Shown piece by piece: positions 25,835 through 33,800 of a DNA stretch of 54,813 nt. The position numbers and the translations under genes are program-made. The stretch is from Terriglobia bacterium (lineage in GTDB: Bacteria > Acidobacteriota > Terriglobia > JAIQFV01). Position 1 is the first letter of the stretch. Each line of letters starts with the position of its first letter. The notes below the pieces were generated by a model. The model had not been told where the DNA came from. It worked only from the letters and a program-made list of their open reading frames with translations, and searched no databases. The DNA is taken from assembly GCA_028716525.1 (NCBI GenBank), contig JAQUPQ010000029.1, forward strand, positions 1-54,813, written 5' to 3'.

Positions 25835-26752
25835 ATGGGCAAAAAACGAATTCTTCAAGAACGTGTTGTGGTGAATCGAGCCGCCGGGGCACGCCGCGCG
25901 GCGGCGAGCTCTCGAATTGCTTTTCAAGGAGAACGCGGCGCCTTCAGCGAGCAGGCCGTTCATCAGCTGCTGGGGGCGCGCTGGTCGCTGCTTCCGTGCA
26001 GGAGTTTTGAAGAGATGTTCGAGGCGGTGGTCCGGGGGCGTGCTTTGGCGTGCGTGGTTCCCATCGAAAACACCTTGGCAGGGTCTATTCATAAGAACTT
26101 CGACCTGCTTTTGCGTCATCAATTACAGATTCTTGCTGAAACCAATGTGCGCATTGAACATCATCTGATTGCCCTGCCGGAAACACGGCTGAACGACATT
26201 CGAGAGATCACCTCGCACCCGGCGGCCTTGGATCAATGCCAGGCATTTCTGCGCCGCCATCCGCGTTGGGAGGTGGTAACGGGCTATGACACCGCCGGCA
26301 GCGTGAAGTCGCTGGTTCAGCAACATCTCTCGAAGTCCGCTGCCATCGCCGGATCTCTGGCGGCACGATTTTACAAGTGCAAGATACTGCGGAAAAACAT
26401 CGAGGATCATCGCCAGAATTTCACGCGCTTCTGGCTGCTGTCGAAGAGCCCCCGCGAACAATTACCTATGACACTTCGAAAGGAGCTAGGGGGAACCAGA
26501 AATAAGACCTCGATTGTGTTTTCGACCAAGAGCATTCCAGGGGCCTTATTCAAATGCCTCAGTGTTTTTGCCCTGCGCGATATCAACCTCAGTAAAATCG
26601 AGTCGCGGCCATTGGTCGGCCGACCGTTTGAGTACCTGTTCTATGTCGACTTTTTGGGAAATATTGATGAAAAACGCTGCCAAAATGCGCTGCGGCATCT
26701 GGGCGAAATCACGGACTTCTTGCGCGTGTTGGGATGTTATCGGGAGGGATGA
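25835..26752 (+). CDS. pheA: Prephenate dehydratase with ACT domain
   Basis: A monofunctional prephenate dehydratase (up to 305 residues) that converts prephenate to phenylpyruvate, the step towards phenylalanine. The catalytic part starts at RIAFQGERGAFSEQA and shows VPIENTLAGSI and the NFTRFWLLS signature (Thr-Arg-Phe). The C-terminal ACT domain (TSIVFSTKSIPGALFKCL..) carries the ESRPL motif that binds phenylalanine for feedback inhibition. There is no chorismate mutase domain. The ATG at 25835 is close behind the terminator and has no clear ribosome site; the first 26 residues are basic and outside the family, so an inner GTG start is possible. Confidence 0.88.
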   Translation: MGKKRILQERVVVNRAAGARRAAASSRIAFQGERGAFSEQAVHQLLGARWSLLPCRSFEEMFEAVVRGRALACVVPIENTLAGSIHKNFDLLLRHQLQILAETNVRIEHHLIALPETRLNDIREITSHPAALDQCQAFLRRHPRWEVVTGYDTAGSVKSLVQQHLSKSAAIAGSLAARFYKCKILRKNIEDHRQNFTRFWLLSKSPREQLPMTLRKELGGTRNKTSIVFSTKSIPGALFKCLSVFALRDINLSKIESRPLVGRPFEYLFYVDFLGNIDEKRCQNALRHLGEITDFLRVLGCYREG

Positions 26753-26759
26753 GAAATGC

Positions 26760-27025
26760 AGAGGTCAGTTGTCAGCCGTCAGCTTTCAGCGAACAGCTAT
26801 AAGCTCCAAGCTGTAAGCAAACAGACAGGAGTGACTAGTGGCGAGTTGTTAGTGGCAAGCCTGGTGCTTACCACTCAACCACTGGTCACCGGCTACTAGC
26901 CACTCGTCGCCTTGAACATTGCGCGCCAACACCAGAGCCCAGTTATGATTGCTTAAAGCTTCGGGCTTGGGGCTTATGGCTTTTGGCTGACGGCTGATAG
27001 CTGATAGCTGACAGCAAAGAAAGTG
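26760..27025. repeat. Nested word-repeat hairpin (CAGCTGATAGCTGA type)
   Basis: Outer arms: GTCAGCCGTCAGCTTTCAGC..AAGCTCCAAGCTGTAAGC on the left against GCTTAAAGCTTCGGGCTTGG..GGCTGACGGCTGATAGCTGA on the right. Inner arms: GTGACTAGTGGCGAG..TTAGTGGC (26831-26856) against CCACTGGTCACCGGCTACTAGCC (26879-26911). It fills the whole gap between pheA and aroF and ends just before the aroF start. Confidence 0.65.
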
Positions 27026-27038
27026 AGAAACTCAAACC

Positions 27039-28058
27039 ATGATCATCAGCATGAAAGCGGGTGCGACGCAAGCACAAGTCGCGCACGTCATTGAAAAAAT
27101 CGAAAGTTATGGGTACCAAGCCCACCCCATTTACGGGCAGGAGCGCGTCGTCATCGGCGCTATTGGAAACGGGCAGATGAAGGATCACATTCAATCTCTG
27201 GAATCGGCGCCGGGTGTAGACTCCGTCATGCCGATTTTGAAGCCGTTCAAGTTGGTCGGCCGCGAACTTAAAAAAGAGAAAACTTTTGTTCGTGTCGGAG
27301 ACAACATTGAAGTTGGAAATTCGCACTTCATTGTCATGGCGGGACCGTGCTCCGTGGAATCGCGCGAGCAGTTGATGACGACGGCCGTGGCGGTAAAGGA
27401 AGCCGGTGCGCAGATTCTTCGCGGCGGGGCCTACAAACCCCGCACCTCACCGTATGACTTTCAAGGGCTGGAAGAGGAAGGGCTGAAACTGCTCGCCGAA
27501 GCCCGTGAAGCCACCGGCTTGAAAGTGGTCACCGAGGTCTTGTCCGACGGACAAGTTTCACTGGTGGCCGAATATGCCGATATCGTACAGGTCGGGGCCC
27601 GCAACATGCAGAATTTTGCGCTGCTCAAAAAACTCGGCAAATGTGGGCGTCCCATTCTGCTGAAGCGGGGCATGAGTTCCACGGTTCGTGAATTCCTGCT
27701 GTCGGCTGAGTATATTGTCTCCGAAGGCAATCCCCATGTCATTTTGTGTGAACGCGGAATTCGCACGTTCGAGACCTATACGCGCAACACGCTCGATCTT
27801 TCGGCCGTCCCATTACTCAACGAGCTTTCGCACCTTCCGGTGGTCGTGGATCCTTCCCACGGCACGGGCAAACGCTCCCTCATCAAGCCCATGGCCAAGG
27901 CGGCGGTGGCCGCAGGAGCCGACGGCCTGTTGATTGAAGTTCATCCCAACCCGGAAGAAGCGTTTTCTGACGGACCCCAGTCGCTCCAACCTGCGGAGTT
28001 TGCGGACCTCATGCAGGCCGTGCGACAATACGCAGCGATCGAGAACCGCCGGATGTGA
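27039..28058 (+). CDS. aroF: DAHP synthase with N-terminal regulatory domain
   Basis: The 339-residue product makes 3-deoxy-D-arabino-heptulosonate 7-phosphate, the first step of aromatic synthesis. Residues 1-85 form a ferredoxin-like (ACT-like) regulatory domain ([20 protein letters not shown]..), as in the Thermotoga-type enzymes, where it gives feedback inhibition. The catalytic barrel shows [61 protein letters not shown] and [13 protein letters not shown]. It follows pheA on the same strand and may lie under the same attenuator, although the repeat between them could break the transcript. Confidence 0.93.
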   Translation: MIISMKAGATQAQVAHVIEKIESYGYQAHPIYGQERVVIGAIGNGQMKDHIQSLESAPGVDSVMPILKPFKLVGRELKKEKTFVRVGDNIEVGNSHFIVMAGPCSVESREQLMTTAVAVKEAGAQILRGGAYKPRTSPYDFQGLEEEGLKLLAEAREATGLKVVTEVLSDGQVSLVAEYADIVQVGARNMQNFALLKKLGKCGRPILLKRGMSSTVREFLLSAEYIVSEGNPHVILCERGIRTFETYTRNTLDLSAVPLLNELSHLPVVVDPSHGTGKRSLIKPMAKAAVAAGADGLLIEVHPNPEEAFSDGPQSLQPAEFADLMQAVRQYAAIENRRM

Positions 28059-28091
28059 ACAAAGAGCAATCCCAGTCGAGATGACCCGAGC

Positions 28092-28268
28092 GATGGAAAA
28101 ATTCCAGGCTCCAAGCACCAAAATCCAAATAAGCTCCACCTTCCAAGATTCAAATTTCACGGAAAACTTATGGGATGGCGAATTTCAAGTCTAGCCCTGG
28201 CTGGATTTTGGAATTTGGTGTTTGGGATTTATTTGGACTTTGGATTTTGGAGCTTGGGATTTATGCTG
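28092..28268. repeat. Word-repeat hairpin (TTCCAAGCTCCAA / TTTGGAATTTGG type)
   Basis: The left arm (AATTCCAGGCTCCAAGCACC, AAAATCCAAATAAGCTCC) is inverted on the right as repeated TTTGGAATTTGGTGTTTGGG and TTTGGATTTTGGAGCTTGGG. The same words occur in the interior of the two MITE-like copies, but the terminal repeats are missing here. It separates aroF from the AI-2E-type transporter gene. Confidence 0.6.
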
Positions 28269-28309
28269 GGTTCGGTTGATTCACCGGCCCACGCAGGGCC
28301 TCGAGCATT

Positions 28310-29317
28310 ATGATTCATCTTGAAAAGTACTTCTTCGCGCTGACCATTGTTGCGGCCCTGGTGTTGACGTTCTTTCTGCTGCGGCCTTTCTTTACTTACC
28401 TTGTGTTGGCCGGGGTGCTCACCTATTTTCTCCGTCCGGCGCAACGTTTTCTTCTTCGATACCTCCATAGCCGGGCGTGGGGCGCCGCCATTTTGATCGT
28501 CCTGGTGATCCTGCTGATTGTCCTGCCATCATTTTATCTGGCCATTCATCTGATCAATCAAGTCACCAGTGCCTACAACAGCTTTAAAGATGTCCACAGC
28601 CTTGACCGGCTGACCTCTTGGGTTCAACAAAAGACCGGATATGAAATCCAAGTTACCGCCTATCTGTTGAAGCTCCTGGCGAATGTCCGGGATTTCTTGC
28701 TGCAGGCGGCGCCCAATGTGCTGGGGTCGCTCGCGGAACTGGTGCTGGGCTTATTTGTGATGTTTTTTGTGATGTATTACGCGCTGCAGCAGCCCGGAGG
28801 GGTGGCTCGAAAGCTGGCTCATCTGATTCCTTTAGAACCAGGGTTGAAGGATCAGATGATCGAAGAAATTCACAGCGTTCTGGAAGGGGTGCTGTATGGA
28901 CAGGTTATCACGGCCATCGTCCAGGGATTCCTGGGCGGCTTGGGATTTCTGGTGTTCGGAGTGCCCAACGCCATTTTTTGGGGCGTCATGATGATGATCT
29001 TGTCGTTTATTCCGTTTGTAGGAACGCCGGTGGTGTGGGTGCCTGCCGGCATTGCGCTGATTATCGATGGGCGTTTGTGGCACGGTGTCGGGCTGCTGGC
29101 GTTTTCCGCCCTGGTGGTTGCCAACGTCGACAATGTCTTAAAGCCTCGACTGATCAGCGGCCGATCCAACATCCATCCGGCGGTCGTGATGATCGGCGTT
29201 TTAGGAGGCCTGAAATTGTTCGGCTTTATCGGCTTGATCATCGGTCCGCTGGTTCTGGCCTTGTTGATTCGCTTGGTGGAATTCTACGAAGAAGTGTACG
29301 TGCCGAAGCAGGCCTGA
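28310..29317 (+). CDS. AI-2E family transporter
   Basis: A 335-residue inner-membrane protein with about eight helices. N-terminal helices (FFALTIVAALVLTFFLLRPFF), a soluble middle part (RLTSWVQQKTGYEIQ) and the C-terminal EIHSVLEGVLYGQVITAIVQGFLGGLGF and PNAIFWGVMMMILSFIPFVGTPVVWVP are diagnostic of the family. Members export autoinducer-2 or, in others, act as Na+/H+ antiporters, so the substrate is open. It is followed after nine bases by the broken permease gene. Confidence 0.88.
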   Translation: MIHLEKYFFALTIVAALVLTFFLLRPFFTYLVLAGVLTYFLRPAQRFLLRYLHSRAWGAAILIVLVILLIVLPSFYLAIHLINQVTSAYNSFKDVHSLDRLTSWVQQKTGYEIQVTAYLLKLLANVRDFLLQAAPNVLGSLAELVLGLFVMFFVMYYALQQPGGVARKLAHLIPLEPGLKDQMIEEIHSVLEGVLYGQVITAIVQGFLGGLGFLVFGVPNAIFWGVMMMILSFIPFVGTPVVWVPAGIALIIDGRLWHGVGLLAFSALVVANVDNVLKPRLISGRSNIHPAVVMIGVLGGLKLFGFIGLIIGPLVLALLIRLVEFYEEVYVPKQA

Positions 29318-29326
29318 TCGGAATTC

Positions 29327-30529
29327 ATGCTCCCCGCTTTCCTGATTTTTCTTGGAACTTACATTGTTCTGGCGGTCGGGCGGCTGCCCGGATTTCGCGT
29401 GGATCGCACCGGCGCTGCCATCATTGGTGCCAGTTTCATGATCGCCTTCCGGGTCCTCTCGTTGGAGGAGGCTTTTCAGGCTATCAATTATGAAACCTTG
29501 ATACTATTGTTCGGGATGATGATCGTCGTGGCGAACTTGTGATTGTCCGGATTCTTCGCGGCGGTCAGCGCCTGGGTCGTGCGGCGTGCCCATCGTCCTC
29601 TAATGCTTTTAGGAGCGATTATCATCGTGTCGGGGGTTTTCTCTGCCTTCTTTGTCAATGACACTATGTGTTTGGTGTTGACTCCGCTAGTGTTGGAAGT
29701 CACGCTGCAGTTGAAGCGTCATCCCATCCCATACCTGTTGGCTGTGGCGATGGCATCGAATGTGGGCAGCGTGGCGACCATCACGGGCAATCCTCAGAAC
29801 ATGATGATCGGCGCATTCTCGCATTTGTCTTATCGCGCGTTTGCTGCCGTCCTTGCGCCGGTCGCCATGGTGGGCCTCGTCATGACGTTCGGAATGATTG
29901 CTTGGGTCTACCGGAGCGAGTTTTTCCACACTGCGCCAGTCGACATACCATCGCCGCGGGTTCGGGTGAATCGAGTCCTAATGTGGAAATCGCTTGCGGC
30001 CACAGCTGTCATGATTGTGTTGTTTTTTATGGGCTGGCCGGTGGCCAAAGTGGCTGTTGTGGTGGGTGCGGCTCTGTTGGTAACCCGACGCGTGAAACCG
30101 GAGAAAGTCTATCGTGAGATCGATTGGGCTTTGTTGGTGCTGTTCGCGGGGCTGTTTGTGGTTATTGCAGGAGCCGAGAAGGCGCTGATCTCTCAAGATG
30201 TAAAAAGTTGGATCGATCGCTTTCACTTGGATCGGGTGGGAGTTCTGACCGCGTTGACTGCACTTTTGTCGAACCTTGTGAGCAACGTCCCGGCGGTCTT
30301 GATGTTCAAGCCCTTTGTTTCGATTCTTCCCGATGCCAACCGGGCGTGGTTGACTTTAGCCATGTCGTCAACGCTGGCCGGCAACCTGACCTTGCTGGGT
30401 TCCATTGCCAATCTCATCGTGGTGGAGCGATCGCGCTCTAACGTCAGGATCTCCTTCATGGAATATCTCAAAGTCGGTGTGCCGCTGACTATTCTGACGT
30501 TGGTAATGGGCGCTCTTCTGGTCAGGTGA
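29327..30529 (+). pseudogene. Anion permease (ArsB/SLC13-like) interrupted by an in-frame TGA
   Basis: Translation runs for 71 codons (MLPAFLIFLGTYIVLAVGRL..LLFGMMIVVANL), meets TGA at 29540-29542 and continues in the same frame for 328 codons (LSGFFAAVSAWVVRRAHRPL..) to the end. The two parts together make one normal 400-residue permease: VSGVFSAFFVNDTMCLVLTP and ASNVGSVATITGNPQNMM are characteristic of the ArsB/NhaD-type anion transporters. In related proteins the position after ANL is, as I recall, usually arginine, so CGA to TGA is the simplest cause. The downstream part has no obvious ribosome site. It may be a recent nonsense mutation or a sequencing error. Confidence 0.8.
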
Positions 30530-30898
30530 AAAGCGGTATCCCTGCATTCATGCTTTTATTTCCCGATTTTACTCGGCAACTTAAGATGCTCAGTCCATAC
30601 GTTCTAGGATTCTAAGAAGCCATTATCTTGTCGCGATAACAATTCTTTACTCCAAATTTGGCGTTTGATATTATCCGTTGTGGTCCCCCCCCAACTGATC
30701 CTTTTATGTGCCTTGATCGTATCGGCTGGGAGTTTAGGAAGTTCATTCGAAGCAAGATCTAACTAGTTCACACCCCCCACACTAGTCGAGGCTGTTTCAA
30801 TATATTATCAAGGTAATTGCCTGCGGAATGTTGCGCGCTTTTTCGCAGACGCCAACCCTTCCCCCGACGATTGGTTTTGCCTTCCAGGAAAGGCCATC
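30530..30898. other. Intergenic region upstream of the giant secreted protein
   Basis: No gene is visible in about 370 bases. It contains the promoter candidate at 30646-30674 and an imperfect palindrome TTATC-N7-GATAA just upstream of it. Confidence 0.5.
30646..30674 (+). promoter_or_regulatory. Promoter candidate with a palindromic spacer
   Basis: TTTACT (30646-30651), 17 bases, TATTAT (30669-30674). The spacer starts with the perfect palindrome CCAAATTTGG, a possible operator. The start codon is a further 225 bases on, so this is tentative. Confidence 0.35.
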
Positions 30899-33800
30899 AT
30901 GCGATGCCATTCTTTCTCCAACAAAAGGTCCTTGCGAAAGCAATCCCGCTCCCTTTCCCTCCACCGAATGCTCCTGTTCCTAACGGTTCTCTTCATCCAT
31001 CCAGGCATTTTCAAAGCTGCGAGCGATATCGTCATTAGTCAAGTTTATGGCGGCGGAGGAAATTCCGGGGCCACCTATAAAAACGATTTCATTGAAATAT
31101 TCAATCGCGGCAGTATTGCGATGAGTTTATCTGGTTGGTCGGTGCAGTACACGTCAGCAACTGGAGCGGCATGGCAAGTAACCAACTTGACAGGCGTCAG
31201 CTTGCAGCCGGGTCAGTACTACCTCATTCAGGAGGCACAGGGGAGCGGAGGAAGCGCTAATCTGCCGACACCGGATGCCATTGGGACCATCACGATGGGT
31301 GCAACCTCCGGAAAAGTGGCATTGGTCAAGAACACTACAGCCTTGACGGGCGCTTGTCCCACAGCAGCCTCCATCGCCGATCTGGTTGGATTTGGAAACA
31401 CGGCGAGTTGCTTTGAGGGCAGCGGAGCGGCGCCCGCACCGGGCAACACGACGGCAATCATTCGCAATTCCAACGGTTGTGCCGACACCCACAACAACTC
31501 CTCTGACTTTGCGACGGGGACACCTAATCCACGAAATTCATCTTCAACGGTGCAGGTGTGCGGCGGCGGATCATCGACAGATCCGTGCGGTGTTGGGACC
31601 GCCAACCCGTCGGGCGTGCTGCCGGGCGACACGGTTCTTCTGACCGTAATCGTCACACCGGGAACCAATCCCGCCAGCACGGGACTGGCCGTCATTGCTG
31701 ACTTGACGGCGATTGGAAATAGCCCCACCCAATCTTTATTCGACGATGGCACACACGGCGACACCTCTGCTGGCGACAACGTTTTTTCCGTGGCCGTTTC
31801 CATTGCGCCAGGCGTTTCGGCCGGTGCGAAAAGTCTCTCTTTTATTGTCAGCGACAGCCAGGCGCGAAGTTCAACCGGATCAATCTCACTCACCATTCAA
31901 TCGCCACCTTTGGCGATTCATTCCATCCAAGGAAATGGATTGACTTCGCCTTTTACCGGAACGGTGGTCACCACGACGGGAATCGTCACCGCGGTGAAGA
32001 ATAACGGCTTCTTCTTGCAAACGCCCGATTCAGCCGTGGACGGCGATTCTGACACCTCCGAGGGAATTTTCGTTTTTACGGGTAGTTCACCGCCCTCAGC
32101 CGCTGCAGTTGGAAATTCAGTGAATGTGTCGGGCACAGTTCAGGAATTCGTTCCTGCTTCGGATCCCGCAAGTCCGCCGAGCACTGAGATCGGCGGGACC
32201 ATCAGCGTCGTTTTGAATTCGACAGGGAATTCACTTCCGGCCGCTATTCCATTGACAGGGGCCGACCTGAGCCCTAGCGGTTCAGCGGAACAACTTGAAC
32301 GGCTTGAAGGAATGCGCGTGCACGTCGAGTCTTTGACCGTTGTTTCTCCGACGCAAGGGAATATTGATGAACCTACAGCGACCGCTGTTTCCACGGGAGT
32401 GTTTTACGGAGTGATAACAGGAACCACTCGTCCCTTTCGAGAACCGGGCATCGATATTTTGAGCGCGCTTCCATCCGGCGCGCCCTGTTGTGTGCCGCGC
32501 TTTGACGGCAATCCTGAGCGGATTCGAATCGACAGCGATGGTCAAGTCGGCGCCAGCCCGCTTGAAGTCGCCGCGGGCGCGGTCCTTACGAGTCTGACGG
32601 GTGTTTTAGATTATGCTTCGAGAACTTACACCATCCTCCCCGATCCTGCTGCGCCTCCAACAGTCACGGGGATGGCTTCAGCAACGGCAGTACCGGCGCC
32701 TTCGAGCGATGAGTTCACGGTGGCCTCCTTCAATCTCGGACGGTTTTTCGATGCGGCTGATGACCCTCTCATCACGGAGCCGGTGCTCAGTTCGACGGCC
32801 TTCAACACGCGTTTGAGCAAGTCTTCTCTTGCCTTTCGCATGGTGATGCAATTGCCCGACATTGTTGGCGTAGAGGAAGTGGAAAATCTTGCGGCCCTCG
32901 AAAGCTTGGCGCAGAAGATAAATGATGATGCCGTGGCCGCGGGGATGACAAATCCTCAATATCAAGCTTTTCTGGAAGAAGGGAACGACCCGGGCGGCAT
33001 CGATGTCGGCTTCCTTGTCAGAAGCACCCGTGTCGCCGTAGTCGACGTGGTTCAGCAGGGGAAAGAAGAAACGTATGTCAACCCGTTGACCGGAGGGTCG
33101 GAGCTTCTGAATGACCGGCCGCCGCTAGTGCTTCGCGTCAACGTGACGTCTCCAGGTGGAGCGCTGTTCCCGGTGACCGTCATTGTGAATCACCTCCGCT
33201 CGATGTCGGCGATTGACGATCCAATCGACGGTCCGCGAGTTCGCGCCAAGCGCGCCGCCCAAGCGGAGTATCTGGCGAATCTCCTCCAAGCCCGACAAAC
33301 CGCAAATCCGGCCGAACAATTGATCGTGCTCGGGGACTTCAACGCTTTCCCCTTTAATGATGGATATGTCGATGTGATGGGGACACTGGTCGGCGCTCCT
33401 GCGCCCGGCCATGAAGTCGTGGTATCTACGCGCGATCTCGTCGAGCCGGATTTGAAGGTTCTTCTCAATTCCATCCCGGAGTCGGAGAGATATTCCTATT
33501 TACTCGACGGCAATGCTCAGGTGCTGGATCACGTTCTCGTTACTTCGAACCTGCAATCGCGCCTGCGCCGATTCGTGTTTGCCCGCAACAACGCCGATTT
33601 CCCTGAATCCTATCGGAACGATCCCGGGCGACCCGAACGCGTCAGCGATCATGACACGCCGGTTGCTTACTTCACTCTTCCAGCGCTTCTCGCCACGATG
33701 ACAAGCCTCGTGAGTTCAGCAAACCCATCACCCTTTGGCCAACCCGCCACTTTTTTGGCGACGGTGAATCCGGTTTCATCTGGGAGCACAACGCCGAGCG

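Noticed and set aside
25690-25835. A T-box riboswitch upstream of pheA
   Set aside because: There is no T-box sequence or specifier stem; the short Phe-rich frame with overlapping stems explains the region better.
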